A DNA stretch of 64,000 bases from Arthrobacter woluwensis (GTDB lineage Bacteria > Actinomycetota > Actinomycetes > Actinomycetales > Micrococcaceae): contig NZ_FNSN01000003.1 in assembly GCF_900105345.1 (NCBI RefSeq), positions 186,001 to 250,000 of the forward strand, read 5' to 3'. The first letter of the stretch is position 1. The number at the start of each line of letters is the position of its first letter. The notes below the pieces were generated by a model. It was not told the origin of the DNA and made no database searches. It saw nothing but the letters and a program-made list of their open reading frames with translations. The translations under genes were made by a program, and so were the position numbers. Positions 50,217 through 59,948 of the stretch are shown here, piece by piece.

Positions 50217-51853
50217 GCCTCCGCCCTTTCCCTCTCCGGCGGGCCGTCCCCCGCCTCCACGCTCCGGCCGAGCACCGCCGTGAACACCGCGCCCCCGTCG
50301 TTGAGGACCTCCACGTCCCCGCCGCGACGCCGGCAGACCAGCTGGGTGATCGCCAGGCCGAAGCCGTGTCCGCCTTCGCCCAGCGCGTCCTTGGTGGTGT
50401 ACCCCTGGCGGAAGACCTCGCTCATCTTGTCCCCGGCCACGCCCGGTCCAGTATCCCGCACCCGCACGCCGACGTGGCCGCCGTCGTCGCTGATCAGGAG
50501 TGTCACCCGGGCATCAGGGCGTCCGGTGACCGCGTCCAGCGCGTTGTCCACCAGGTTCCCGACGACGGTGCACAGGTCCCGTGACAGCCCCTCGCCGACG
50601 CGGCCCAGCCGGGACTCCAGGTCGAGATCCAGGGGCACGGCCCGCTCGGCCGCGAGGCTGGCCTTCGCGATGACCAGCGCGGCGACCGCGGGGTCCTGGA
50701 GGCGTTCGGTGACCTCGTCATAGAGTTTGGTCCTGCTCAGCCGGACGCCGTCCACGAAGCGGAGCACGTCGTCGTACTCGCCCAGCTGGATGAGGCCGGA
50801 GATGGTGTGCAGCTGGTTCGCGAACTCGTGAGTCTGGGCACGGAGCGTGTCCGTGGCGCTGCGCGTCGCACCGAGCTCCTGCTCCAGGGCGGCGAGCTCG
50901 GTCCGGTCCCGCAGCGTGGTGACGGAGCCGATCTCCCGGCCGCGGTTCACCACCGGCCGCCGATTCAGGCTCACGAGCCGCTCGCCGGCCAGGACGATCC
51001 GGTCCTCCACGGCGTCCTCCCCCGCGAGGACCTCCCGGAGGCGAAGATCCACCCCGAGCTCCTCCAGGCTGTGGCCCTCAGCGGAGCGCGGCAATCCGAG
51101 CATGGCGCGGGCGCTCTCGTTCAGCAGGGTGATGCGCTGCTTCTGGTCGAGGGCGAGGACGCCCTCCTTCACCCCGTGCAGGATGGCCTCGCGGTGCTCC
51201 ACGAGACCGACGATCTCTTCGGGCTCCAGGCCCAGCGTCTGCTTCTTGACCCTCCGCGAGAGCAGGACCGAGCCGGCCGCTCCGAGCGCGAGGGAGACCC
51301 CCAGGTACGTGACCAGATCCGGCAGCGCTTCACCCAGCCGGTCCAGCACGGAGGGGTACTCCCGGCCCACGGCCACGAACCCCACGAGTTCGCCGCCGTC
51401 GCTCAGCACGGGCACGTGCGCCACGAGCGCGCGATGCCCGGAGACGTCGGCCGCACCGGTCCACGCCCGGCCTTCCAGGACATGGCTCTGCCCCAGATCC
51501 AGGCGGGTTCCCAGCAGCGACGGATCCGGCGTGGTGAGGATGACGCGGTCCGGACGCACGAGGAGCACGAAGTTCGACCCGGAGACGGTCCGCGCGGACT
51601 CCGCGACGGCCGGGAGGGCGGCCCCGTGGCCAGGCTGGGCGGTCGGGAGGAGTGTGCGCACGGCGGGCATGGCCGCCACGGACTCGGCCGCGGACAGGGC
51701 GCGACGGCCCTCCACCCGTTCGAAGGTGTCCTCCGACTGCGCGAGGGACACCGCGATGACGCCCACCAGGACGGCCAGCACGATCAGGAGCTGCAGGACC
51801 AGGTACTGCGCGGCCAGGGACATCCTGGCCCGCCGAGGCCACCAACGCGTCAT
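50213..51853 (-). CDS. Sensor histidine kinase, CitA/DcuS family
   Basis: 546 residues. N-terminal membrane segment (14-38), periplasmic PASC-like sensor (about 40-175, with ARTVSGSNFVLLVRPDRVILTTPDPSLLG), second membrane segment (about 180-200), cytosolic PAS (about 215-325) and the SPOB-type dimerisation helix with phosphoacceptor H342 in AQTHEFANQLH. The ATPase core has VGNLVDNALDAV, VRVRDTGPGV and GHGFGLAI. Senses an extracellular carboxylate, probably citrate or a related tri/dicarboxylate given the divergent tct genes. Confidence 0.92.
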   Translation of the reverse strand: MTRWWPRRARMSLAAQYLVLQLLIVLAVLVGVIAVSLAQSEDTFERVEGRRALSAAESVAAMPAVRTLLPTAQPGHGAALPAVAESARTVSGSNFVLLVRPDRVILTTPDPSLLGTRLDLGQSHVLEGRAWTGAADVSGHRALVAHVPVLSDGGELVGFVAVGREYPSVLDRLGEALPDLVTYLGVSLALGAAGSVLLSRRVKKQTLGLEPEEIVGLVEHREAILHGVKEGVLALDQKQRITLLNESARAMLGLPRSAEGHSLEELGVDLRLREVLAGEDAVEDRIVLAGERLVSLNRRPVVNRGREIGSVTTLRDRTELAALEQELGATRSATDTLRAQTHEFANQLHTISGLIQLGEYDDVLRFVDGVRLSRTKLYDEVTERLQDPAVAALVIAKASLAAERAVPLDLDLESRLGRVGEGLSRDLCTVVGNLVDNALDAVTGRPDARVTLLISDDGGHVGVRVRDTGPGVAGDKMSEVFRQGYTTKDALGEGGHGFGLAITQLVCRRRGGDVEVLNDGGAVFTAVLGRSVEAGDGPPERERAEA

Positions 51854-52071
51854 GGGGCACTCACGGGACGGGTCCTTGTCCTTTCTCCTCGGGGACGGAC
51901 GTCCCCGCGTCCATCATGACAGCCTGGAGGGGTATGTGACGGAGAACACAATGAACACAACGATCTTTGAGAACTCAAGGGTGACCCACCTCACATCCGC
52001 GCATAGCGTGAGGGACGTTCTTTCCGGAACCCCCTCATGACAGCGACGTCATGCGAACAAAGGAAGTACCA

Positions 52072-53088
52072 ATGCGTTCACTCAAAGCCGTCCGCCTGGC
52101 CGCCGCCGCGCTGGGCCTGATCCTCGCCGCCACCGGCTGCGGAGTCACCGGCTCCGGCGGCTCGAACCCCCAGGGGTCGGCGTCGGGCGTCTCCAGCGAG
52201 CCTCTCAAGGGCCTGCGCATCATGGTCCCCAACAGCCCCGGCGGCGGGTACGACACCACGGCCCGCACCGCCGCGAAGGTCATGGGCGAGACCAAGACCG
52301 CCAGCAATGTCGAGGTCTTCAACCTGGCCGGCGCCGGTGGCACCGTGGGCCTGGCCCGCCTGGTCAACGAGAAGGGCAACAAGGACCTCACCATGCTCAT
52401 GGGCCTGGGAGTGGTGGGCGCCAGCTACACCAACAAGTCCCCGGCCAAGCTCACCGAGACCGTGCCGCTCGCCCGTCTGATCCAGGAGCCCGGCGCCATC
52501 ATGGTGCCCAAGAACTCCCCCTACAAGACCATCAAGGACCTGGTCGACGCCTGGAAGGCCGACCCCTCCAAGCTCGCCGTCGGCGGCGGCTCCAACCCCG
52601 GCGGACCGGACCACCTCCTGCCGATGCAGCTGGCCCAGGCCGTGGGCATCGAGCCCAAGAAGGTCAACTTCGTCTCCTTCGACGGCGGCGGCGACCTCCT
52701 GCCCGCCATCCTCGGCAACAAGCTCGGCTTCGCCGCCTCCGGCGCCGGCGAGTACATCGACCAGATCAAGACCGGCGAGATCCGGGTCCTCGCCGTGAGT
52801 GGCGCCCAGCGGCTGGACGGCGTGGACGCCCCCACGTTCAAGGAATCCGGCATCGACCTCGAATTCACCAACTGGCGCGGCATCGTGGCCCCTCCCGGCA
52901 TCTCCGACGCCGACCGTGACAAGGTGATCGCCACCCTCAAGAAGATGCACGACACGGACGAGTGGAAGGCCGCGCTCAAGACCCACGGCTGGACCGACGC
53001 GTTCATCACGGGCGATGAGTTCGGCACCTTCCTGAAGGATCAGGACCAGCGCGTGGCGGACGTCCTGAAGAAGCTGGGGCTGGCGTGA
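52072..53088 (+). CDS. tctC: Tripartite tricarboxylate transporter substrate-binding protein
   Basis: 338 residues from the ATG at 52072 with AAAGGAAG upstream. Lipoprotein signal ending LAATGC (lipobox Cys about 23). TctC/Bug fold: VPNSPGGGYDTTAR near the N-terminus, GGSNPGGPDHLLP, and GWTDAFITGDEF near the end. Captures citrate/tricarballylate-type acids outside the cell and feeds TctAB. Stop overlaps the tctB GTG. The 218-bp divergent region 51854-52071 with the sensor kinase gene has an inverted repeat TCAC..GTGA near 51993 but no decisive operator. Confidence 0.92.
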   Translation: MRSLKAVRLAAAALGLILAATGCGVTGSGGSNPQGSASGVSSEPLKGLRIMVPNSPGGGYDTTARTAAKVMGETKTASNVEVFNLAGAGGTVGLARLVNEKGNKDLTMLMGLGVVGASYTNKSPAKLTETVPLARLIQEPGAIMVPKNSPYKTIKDLVDAWKADPSKLAVGGGSNPGGPDHLLPMQLAQAVGIEPKKVNFVSFDGGGDLLPAILGNKLGFAASGAGEYIDQIKTGEIRVLAVSGAQRLDGVDAPTFKESGIDLEFTNWRGIVAPPGISDADRDKVIATLKKMHDTDEWKAALKTHGWTDAFITGDEFGTFLKDQDQRVADVLKKLGLA

Positions 53089-53672
53089 GCCATAGCGCCG
53101 CAGACGCCGGGGGTCACGCGGACCCCGGAGGCCTCGGCGCCGGGCACGACGACGACGGCGGCGAGCGCGCCGCGGTCGCCGCGCCCGGCGGCCGGAGCCG
53201 CGCCGAGCTGGGCATCGCCGCCCTGCTCGGCGTGGCCGGCGTCGTCGTGCTCTGGGACGCCTCACGCATCACGGTGCCCTACTCCGTCTCCGACGTGGTG
53301 GGACCGAAGACCATGCCGGTGATCGTCGGATCGCTGCTCGTGGTCAGCGCCGTGCTCCTGGCCGTCAACGTCCTGCGGGGCGGCAGCGGCCAGGCCGAGG
53401 AGGGCGAGGACGTGGACCTCAGCCATCCCACCGACTGGAAGACCGTGCTGCCGCTCATCGGTTTCTTCATCCTGAACATCGTGCTGATCGATCCGCTGGG
53501 CTGGGTGCTCTCCGGGACCATCATGTTCTGGGGCAGCGTCTGGTCCCTCGGCAGCCGCCACTACGTGCGGGACGCACTGGTCTCACTGGTCCTGGCCGTC
53601 GGCACCTTCTACGGTTTCTACCTCGGCCTGGGCATCCACCTGCCGGCCGGGATCCTGGCGGGAATTCTCTGA
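53085..53672 (+). CDS. tctB: Tripartite tricarboxylate transporter small membrane subunit
   Basis: 195 residues, GTG start overlapping the tctC stop (GTGA). A hydrophilic N-terminal stretch of about 40 residues is followed by four membrane segments, the TctB layout, longer than typical because of the Gly/Asp/Ala-rich head. Forms the membrane complex with TctA. tctA begins 1 nt after its stop. Confidence 0.88.
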   Translation: MSHSAADAGGHADPGGLGAGHDDDGGERAAVAAPGGRSRAELGIAALLGVAGVVVLWDASRITVPYSVSDVVGPKTMPVIVGSLLVVSAVLLAVNVLRGGSGQAEEGEDVDLSHPTDWKTVLPLIGFFILNIVLIDPLGWVLSGTIMFWGSVWSLGSRHYVRDALVSLVLAVGTFYGFYLGLGIHLPAGILAGIL

Positions 53673-53673
53673 C

Positions 53674-55182
53674 ATGGACATCCTCAACAACCTCATGCAG
53701 GGCTTCGCCACGGCGGCGACGCCCACCAATCTGCTCTTCGCCTGCATCGGCGTCCTCCTGGGCACCGCCGTGGGCGTGCTGCCGGGCATCGGCCCGGCCA
53801 TGGCCCTGGCACTCCTCCTGCCGGTGACCGCCAACCTCGAACCGACCGGCGCGCTCATCATGTTCGCGGGCATCTACTACGGCGGCATGTACGGCGGGTC
53901 CACGACCTCCATCCTGCTCAACACCCCGGGCGAATCGTCCACGGTCATCACGGCCATCGAGGGCCACAAGATGGCGAAAGCGGGACGAGCGGCACAGGCC
54001 CTCGCGACGGCGGCGATCGGCTCCTTCGTGGCCGGCACCATCGGCACGGCCCTCCTGGCGGCGTTCGCGCCCGCCGTCGTGCAGTTCGCGGTCAGCCTGG
54101 GCCCCTCCAGTTACCTGGCGATCATGATCCTGGGCCTGCTGACCGTCACCGCGGTCCTCGGGTCCTCGAAGATCCGCGGCTTCGCCTCGCTGGGCCTCGG
54201 CCTGGCGATCGGCCTGATCGGGCTCGACCCCGTGAGTGGACAGCAGCGTCTGGTCTTCGGCATCCCGCTGCTGACGGACGGCCTGGACATCGTGGTGGTG
54301 GCGGTCGCCATCTTCGCGGTGGGCGAGGCTCTCTGGATCGCGGCCCATCTGCGCCGCAAGCGGATGGACACCATCCCTGTCGGCCAGCCGTGGATGGGCA
54401 AGGAGGACTGGAAGCGGTCCTGGAAACCGTGGCTGCGGGGCACCGCGCTGGGCTTCCCGTTCGGCGCCATGCCGGCCGGCGGCGCCGAGATCCCGACCTT
54501 CCTCTCCTATGTCACGGAGAAGAAGCTGTCCAAGCATCCGGAGGAGTTCGGGCACGGCGCCATCGAGGGCGTCGCAGGTCCGGAGGCGGCCAACAACGCC
54601 TCCGCGGCGGGCACCCTGACGCCGGCACTCGCCCTGGGTCTTCCGACCAACGCGACGGCGGCCATCATGCTCGCGGCGCTGACCCAGTTCAACATCCAGC
54701 CGGGTCCGCTGCTCTTCCAGAAGGAGCCGGATCTGGTGTGGGGCCTGATCGCGAGCCTCTTCATCGGCAACACGCTGCTCCTGGTCATCAACCTGCCGAT
54801 GGCGCCGCTCTGGGCGAAGCTGCTGCAGATCCCGCGTCCGTACCTGTACGCCGGCATCCTGTTCTTCGCCTCGCTCGGGGCGTACGCGGTGAATCTGCAG
54901 GCCTTCGACCTGGTGATCCTCCTGGTGCTGGGAGCCCTCGGCTTCGCGATGCGGCGCTTCGGGCTTCCGGTGCTGCCGCTGGTCATCGGCCTGATCCTGG
55001 GGCCGCGGATCGAGGGACAGCTCCGCAAGGCGCTCCAGCTGAGCGGCGGCGATCTCTCGGGCCTGTTCAACGAGCCCGTGGGAGTGACGGTGTATGTGAT
55101 CATCGCGCTGATCGCCGTGTCCCCGCTGCTGATCGCGACCTGGAAGCGGACCCGCACCCCGAAGGCGGACGCCCTGGTCTGA
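53674..55182 (+). CDS. tctA: Tripartite tricarboxylate transporter large membrane subunit
   Basis: 502 residues, about twelve membrane segments. The TctA signature regions [21 protein letters not shown] and [20 protein letters not shown] are present, along with [21 protein letters not shown] in the second half. Ion-driven transport of tricarboxylates delivered by TctC. Last gene of tctCBA; followed by a hairpin of the GAAAC/GTTTC family. Confidence 0.95.
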   Translation: MDILNNLMQGFATAATPTNLLFACIGVLLGTAVGVLPGIGPAMALALLLPVTANLEPTGALIMFAGIYYGGMYGGSTTSILLNTPGESSTVITAIEGHKMAKAGRAAQALATAAIGSFVAGTIGTALLAAFAPAVVQFAVSLGPSSYLAIMILGLLTVTAVLGSSKIRGFASLGLGLAIGLIGLDPVSGQQRLVFGIPLLTDGLDIVVVAVAIFAVGEALWIAAHLRRKRMDTIPVGQPWMGKEDWKRSWKPWLRGTALGFPFGAMPAGGAEIPTFLSYVTEKKLSKHPEEFGHGAIEGVAGPEAANNASAAGTLTPALALGLPTNATAAIMLAALTQFNIQPGPLLFQKEPDLVWGLIASLFIGNTLLLVINLPMAPLWAKLLQIPRPYLYAGILFFASLGAYAVNLQAFDLVILLVLGALGFAMRRFGLPVLPLVIGLILGPRIEGQLRKALQLSGGDLSGLFNEPVGVTVYVIIALIAVSPLLIATWKRTRTPKADALV

Positions 55183-55194
55183 GATCCTGCCCCC

Positions 55195-55267
55195 GGCTGA
55201 AACCGTGGGTTTCCGTCGAAACCGTGTGTTCCATACACGGTTTCGACGGGAATCCACGGTTTCGGCG
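55195..55267. repeat. Two-tier hairpin, GAAAC/GTTTC family, copy 2
   Basis: Outer arms GAAACCGTGG / CCACGGTTTC (55199-55208 / 55254-55263) and inner arms around CGTCGAAACCGTGT / ACACGGTTTCGACG surround the loop. Compared with 49442-49514, the pairs a:t to c:g and ct:ag to tc:ga change on both sides of the stem. Located 12 nt after tctA. Confidence 0.75.
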
Positions 55268-55305
55268 TTCAGGGGCAGCGGGCCGGAAACCGCTCCGTCA
55301 CACTC

Positions 55306-55358
55306 TTGACCAAGCCGGAGGGCCACCCTAGGGTTCTGATATATGAGTGATATGTCAC
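55306..55358 (+). promoter_or_regulatory. MFS gene promoter with downstream operator
   Basis: -35 TTGACC (55306-55311), 17-nt spacer, -10 TAGGGT (55329-55334). The palindrome GTGA-TATG-TCAC (55347-55358) lies immediately downstream of the predicted transcription start, where a repressor would block elongation. Confidence 0.5.
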
Positions 55359-55404
55359 ACTCCCATCGGCGGTCTCCGCTGATGCCAGAAGGGACCTGAA
55401 CTCC

Positions 55405-56814
55405 ATGACCTCACCGACCGGCACGACGGCTTCCGTCTACCCCACCACGACTCCGACCGACTCCCGTTTCAAGCGCCGATTCATGGTGCGCCTCGTGGCC
55501 GTGTTCATCGGGGGCATGTTCCTCGACGGCTACATCCTCGGCATCATCGGCCCCGTCACGGGCCTCATGCGGGCGGACCTCCAGCTGGACGAGCTGTCCC
55601 TCGGGCTGATCGCGGCCGGACCGCTCGTCGGGATCTTCGTCGGGTCACCCCTGGCCGGCTGGGCCGCCGACAAGTTCGGCCGGAAACCGATGTTCCTCGT
55701 GGACATGGGCTTGTTCCTGCTCGCCTCCGCGGCGCAGTTCTTCGTGACCACCGGGGACGGGGCCGTGATCCAGCTGGCCCTCATCCGCTTCTTCATGGGC
55801 GTCGCCATCGGCGGCGAGTACTCCATCGGCGGGCCACTGCTGTCCGAGTTCTCCCCGCCGAAACTCCGCGGGCGGCTCCTCGGCCTGACGCTGATCGCCT
55901 GGTACATCGGGTTCATGATGGCGTTCATCATCGGCACGGCGCTCCACGACGCCGGCACCCCCTGGCGGATCGTGATCGGCACCAGCACGGTCCTCGCCCT
56001 CATCCTCTTCCTGGCCCGCATCGGCCTTCCGGAGTCCCCCAGCTGGCTCATCACCAAGGGCCGCCGCGACGAGGCGCTCGCGATCGCCCGCAAGTACGTC
56101 GAGTCCCCGCAGATGCACCACAGCATCACCGAGGAGATCGACCTGCGCGCGATCCAGGAGGCGCAGGCCGCCCGGGACAAGACCCCGCTCAAGAACGCCT
56201 CCTTCACGATGCTGTTCTCACCGCAGTACTGGCGGACCACCCTGTTCACCTCGGGCTTCTGGTTCTGCGCCGTCACCCCGTACTTCGCGATCGCCACGTT
56301 CGCCGACGACGTCCTCCACCAGTTCGGCTTCGGCGGCGGCTGGGCGGGCGGCGTGGGGCTGTCCGCGCTGGCGGCGGCGGGCGTCGTCACCACGGTGCTG
56401 CTGATCGACCGGCTCGGACGCCGCATCCTCACCGTGCCCGGCCAGTGGCTCTGCGCTGGCATCCTGCTCGTGATCGGCGTCTGGGCGGACGCCCCGGCGA
56501 TCCTCGTGCTCGTCCTCTTCCTGGCGTTCTCGTTCTTCAACGCCGGCTACACCACGATGACCCAGGTCTATCCGGCCGAGGTGTTCCCGGGCCACCTGCG
56601 GGGCATCGGCATGGGCTTCGCGGCGTCGTTCAGCCGCATCGGCGCCGCGCTCGGCACCTTCGCCCTGCCCTGGGCGATCACCAACATCGGCATGGGGCCC
56701 AGCATGGTGGTGGCCGCCGTCGTCGCGTTCCTGGGGGCGGCGCTGTCCCAGTGGCTCGCGCCGGAGACGAAGGGCCGCACGCTCGCCGAGATCTCAGCGG
56801 ACGTCGCCCACTGA
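55405..56814 (+). CDS. MFS transporter (sugar-porter-like)
   Basis: 469 residues, twelve membrane segments. Motifs of the metabolite:H+/sugar symporter group: GWAADKFGRKPMF after helix 2, RFFMGVAIGGEYSIGGPLLSE, and PESPSWL after helix 6, with PETKGRTL at the C-terminus. Substrate may be an aromatic or organic acid or a sugar; not resolvable. Single gene with its own promoter and possible operator, RBS AGAAGGGA. Confidence 0.88.
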   Translation: MTSPTGTTASVYPTTTPTDSRFKRRFMVRLVAVFIGGMFLDGYILGIIGPVTGLMRADLQLDELSLGLIAAGPLVGIFVGSPLAGWAADKFGRKPMFLVDMGLFLLASAAQFFVTTGDGAVIQLALIRFFMGVAIGGEYSIGGPLLSEFSPPKLRGRLLGLTLIAWYIGFMMAFIIGTALHDAGTPWRIVIGTSTVLALILFLARIGLPESPSWLITKGRRDEALAIARKYVESPQMHHSITEEIDLRAIQEAQAARDKTPLKNASFTMLFSPQYWRTTLFTSGFWFCAVTPYFAIATFADDVLHQFGFGGGWAGGVGLSALAAAGVVTTVLLIDRLGRRILTVPGQWLCAGILLVIGVWADAPAILVLVLFLAFSFFNAGYTTMTQVYPAEVFPGHLRGIGMGFAASFSRIGAALGTFALPWAITNIGMGPSMVVAAVVAFLGAALSQWLAPETKGRTLAEISADVAH

Positions 56815-56829
56815 CACCGGCCGGTTCCA

Positions 56830-56887
56830 CCCCCGGTGATGCAGAAGACCCACGGACATTTCCGTGGGTCTTCTGCATCACCGGGGG
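56830..56887. terminator. 27-bp perfect hairpin between convergent genes
   Basis: Arms 56830-56856 and 56861-56887 are perfectly complementary, loop CATT, between the ends of the MFS gene and pstB. Arm sequence (GGTGATGCAGAAGACCCACGG) is unlike the other hairpins here. Confidence 0.75.
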
Positions 56888-56900
56888 TCGTCCGGAAGGA

Positions 56901-57680
56901 TCACCCGAAGCGGCCGGAGACGTAGTCCTCGGTGGCCTTCTGGCTCGGGTTGTTGAAGATGGTGCTGGTGTCCGCGAACTCGATGAGCTTGCCCGGCTTG
57001 CCGGTGCCCGCGATGTTGAAGAACGCCGTCTTGTCCGAGACACGGGCGGCCTGCTGCATGTTGTGGGTCACGATCACCACGGTGTAGGAGTCCTTGAGCT
57101 CATTGATGAGGTCCTCCACCGCGAGGGTCGAGATCGGGTCCAGAGCGGAACACGGCTCGTCCATGAGCAGCACGGCAGGCTCCACCGCGATCGCACGGGC
57201 GATGCAGAGACGCTGCTGCTGGCCGCCCGAGAGGCCCGAACCGGGCTTGTCCAGACGGTCCTTGACCTCGTTCCAGAGGTTGGCGCCCTGCAGCGACTTC
57301 TCCACCAGGGCGTCGGCCTCGCCCTTGGAGATCCGCTTGTTGTTCAGCTTCACGCCGGCCAGGACGTTGTCCCGGATCGACATGGTGGGGAACGGGTTGG
57401 GGCGCTGGAACACCATGCCGATGTTCGTGCGGACGGTCACCGGGTCGACGCCGGGGCCGTAGATGTCCGCGCCGTCCAGCAGGACTTCGCCCTCCACATG
57501 CGCGCCCGGCAGCACCTCGTGCATGCGGTTCAGGGTGCGGAGGAAGGTGGACTTGCCGCAGCCGGACGGGCCGATGAAGGCCGTGACCGACTTGGCCTCG
57601 ATGTTGATGCTGACACCCTCCACGGCCAGGAAGTTGCCGTAGTAGACGTTCAGGTCCTTGACGTCGATGCGCTTGCTCAT
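56901..57680 (-). CDS. pstB: Phosphate ABC transporter ATP-binding protein
   Basis: 259 residues from the ATG at 57680 (AAGGAAC site). Walker [10 protein letters not shown], signature LSGGQQQR, Walker [14 protein letters not shown] and the switch His in VTHNMQQA. Energises PstCA. Last gene of pstSCAB; no phoU follows within the window, the convergent MFS gene comes next. Confidence 0.96.
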   Translation of the reverse strand: MSKRIDVKDLNVYYGNFLAVEGVSINIEAKSVTAFIGPSGCGKSTFLRTLNRMHEVLPGAHVEGEVLLDGADIYGPGVDPVTVRTNIGMVFQRPNPFPTMSIRDNVLAGVKLNNKRISKGEADALVEKSLQGANLWNEVKDRLDKPGSGLSGGQQQRLCIARAIAVEPAVLLMDEPCSALDPISTLAVEDLINELKDSYTVVIVTHNMQQAARVSDKTAFFNIAGTGKPGKLIEFADTSTIFNNPSQKATEDYVSGRFG

Positions 57681-57715
57681 TGCTGTGGTTCCTTCGGAAT
57701 CTTCGGTGGGTGTCT

Positions 57716-58825
57716 CTAGCGGCCCTGCTTGGGCGCGAAGACCCGTGCGATCAGGCGGGCGATGAGGTTCAGCAGCATCACCAGGATGATCAGGACCAGG
57801 GCCGCGCCCCAGGCCCGCTGGTCCGACGGACCGGGGTTGGACGGCGACGTCGGGTTCAGGATCTGCGTGTAGATGTAGGTCGGGAGTGAAGCCATCCACC
57901 CGCCGAACACGTTGTTGTTGATCGCGGTCGCGAAGCCGGCGGTGACGAGGATGGGCGCCGTCTCACCGATCACGCGGGCGATCGCCAGGGTGACGCCGGA
58001 CGCGATGCCGGAGATCGCCGTCGGGATGACGACCTTCACGATCGTCCGCCACTTGCGCACGCCCAGGGCGTAGGCGGCTTCGCGGAGCTCGTTCGGGACG
58101 ATCTTGAGCATCTCCTCGCTGGAGCGCACCACCACGGGGATCATCAGCACCGAGAGCGCGATCGCGGCGACCGCGCCGGTCTTGGTGCCGGGACCCACCA
58201 CGATGAAGAAGAACGCCGCCGCGAACAGACCGGCCACGATCGACGGGATGCCGGTCATGACGTCCACGAAGAACGTGATGGCGCGGGCCAGGAAGCGGTC
58301 GTTGCCGTACTCGACGAGGTAGACCGCCGTGAGCAGACCCACCGGGACGGAGATGACCGTGGCCAGGGCCGTGATCTGCAGGGTGCCGATCAGCGCGTGG
58401 TACACGCCGCCCAGGACCTTGGTGCCGTTCTCCACGGCCTTGTTGTCGGCCACACCGGTCACGCCGTTCATCGAGGTGCTGAGGAAGCCGGGGGTCATGA
58501 GACCCGGGATGCCGTTCACCAGCGCCGTCCAGATGACGGAGATCAGCGGCAGGACCGCGATGATGAAGGAGCCGAACACCAGGCAGGTGGCCAGCTTGTC
58601 CTTCGCCTTGCGGGCGCCCTCCACGGAACCGCTCCAGGCCACGAGGCCCACGGTGAAGAGGATGGCGGAGATCAGGCCCCAGCCGAACGGGTTGAACCCG
58701 ATGAGGTTCACGAGCGCCGCGCCGACGACGAGGGACGCGCCCAGCACGACCCACGGGGCGTACTTGGGCAGCTGCCCCTTGGTCAGCGCGGAGCGGCGGC
58801 GATTGGGTGTCAGGGTCGTGGTCAT
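57716..58825 (-). CDS. pstA: Phosphate ABC transporter permease
   Basis: 369 residues, about 60 longer at the N-terminus than E. coli PstA, with two additional hydrophobic segments before the permease core. Core includes [19 protein letters not shown] and the EAA loop [22 protein letters not shown]. Starts 1 nt after the pstC stop, 35 nt before pstB. Confidence 0.94.
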   Translation of the reverse strand: MTTTLTPNRRRSALTKGQLPKYAPWVVLGASLVVGAALVNLIGFNPFGWGLISAILFTVGLVAWSGSVEGARKAKDKLATCLVFGSFIIAVLPLISVIWTALVNGIPGLMTPGFLSTSMNGVTGVADNKAVENGTKVLGGVYHALIGTLQITALATVISVPVGLLTAVYLVEYGNDRFLARAITFFVDVMTGIPSIVAGLFAAAFFFIVVGPGTKTGAVAAIALSVLMIPVVVRSSEEMLKIVPNELREAAYALGVRKWRTIVKVVIPTAISGIASGVTLAIARVIGETAPILVTAGFATAINNNVFGGWMASLPTYIYTQILNPTSPSNPGPSDQRAWGAALVLIILVMLLNLIARLIARVFAPKQGR

Positions 58826-58826
58826 G

Positions 58827-59759
58827 TCAGTTGGCCCCCGAGAATTCCTTGTGCTTGGTGATGATCCACCGCGCGATCATGTTCACGCCGAGGGTGATGA
58901 CGAAGAGGACCAGGCCGGCGGCGATCAGCGTGTTCACCTTGATCCCGGACGCCTCCGGGAAGTTCAGGGCGATCTCGGCGGCGATGGTCTGATTGCCGCT
59001 CTGGATCAGGCTGGCCGTCAGGGCGCCCGAGGAGAGCACCAGGGCGACCGCCATGGTCTCGCCGAGCGCGCGGCCGAGACCGAGCATGATGGCGCTGATG
59101 ATGCCGGGGCGGCCGAACGGCAGGACGGCCATGCGGACCATCTCCCAGCGCGTGGCGCCGAGGGCCAGCGCGGCCTCCTCGTGCAGCTTGGGCGTCTGGA
59201 GGAAGATCTCGCGGGAGAGGGACGTGATGATCGGCAGGACCATGACCGCCAGGACGATGCCGGCCGTGAGGATGGTCTTGCCCGTGGCCGAGGCGGGCCC
59301 CGCGAAGATCGGGATCCAGCCCAGGTTGTCCGCCAGCCAGTCGTAGGCCGGGGAGATCTCCTTGGCCAGGAAGGCCGCGCCCCAGGCGCCGTACACCACG
59401 GACGGGATGGCGGCCAGGAGGTCGATGACGTAGCCGAGGGCGGAGGCCAGGCGGCGCGGGGCGTAGTGCGAGATGAAGAGCGCGACGCCGATGGCGACCG
59501 GGGTCGCGATGACCAGGGCGATCGCGGCGGCGATCAGGGTGCCGATGATGATGGGCCAGATGTAGGCCCAGAAGCCGGCGCCGCCCTGGATGTCGGCCGG
59601 GTCGGCCACGAGCGCGGGGATCGCCTGAGCGACCAGGAATGCGGCCACACCGAAGAGGACGAGGAGGATCAGGATCCCGGCGCCGAGCGTGGCTCCGGAG
59701 AAGACCTTGTCGCCGGCCCGTCCTGCGGCCGATGACTCGGTCATGGTGTTGCTGCTCAC
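58827..59759 (-). CDS. pstC: Phosphate ABC transporter permease
   Basis: 310 residues from a GTG with GGAAGG upstream. Six membrane segments; EAA-type loop EEAALALGATRWEMVRMAVLP and IDLLAAIPSVVYGAWG. Partner of PstA in the membrane channel. Separated from pstS by a 189-nt spacer with a long stem-loop. Confidence 0.94.
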   Translation of the reverse strand: MSSNTMTESSAAGRAGDKVFSGATLGAGILILLVLFGVAAFLVAQAIPALVADPADIQGGAGFWAYIWPIIIGTLIAAAIALVIATPVAIGVALFISHYAPRRLASALGYVIDLLAAIPSVVYGAWGAAFLAKEISPAYDWLADNLGWIPIFAGPASATGKTILTAGIVLAVMVLPIITSLSREIFLQTPKLHEEAALALGATRWEMVRMAVLPFGRPGIISAIMLGLGRALGETMAVALVLSSGALTASLIQSGNQTIAAEIALNFPEASGIKVNTLIAAGLVLFVITLGVNMIARWIITKHKEFSGAN

Positions 59760-59829
59760 TTAACTGCCTTCCAGTCCAGTGTGGGTGTCCCGGCCCTGCC
59801 GGATTCCCGGATCGGGTGGGTAACGGCAA

Positions 59830-59926
59830 AGTTCCCTGTCCAGGCCTTCCGCATCCCCGGGCCGTGGTCGCCGGGTGTGGAACCCGGTTCCCACGACGTC
59901 GGGGAGAATGCTCTGGACAGGGAACT
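59830..59926 (-). promoter_or_regulatory. Stem-loop between pstS and pstC
   Basis: AGTTCCCTGTCCAG (59830-59843) pairs perfectly with CTGGACAGGGAACT (59913-59926); the enclosed 69 nt contain smaller GC-rich stems such as GGAACCCGGTTCC. Placed just downstream of pstS, it probably lowers transcription into pstCAB or protects the 3' end of pstS mRNA. Confidence 0.5.
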
Positions 59927-59948
59927 CGTCATTCCCGGGCGGGGAATG

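Noticed and set aside
53521-55326. 601-codon minus-strand frame opposite tctA
   Set aside because: Antisense to a highly conserved transporter; composition dominated by Arg/Gln/Asp/Gly typical of shadow frames.
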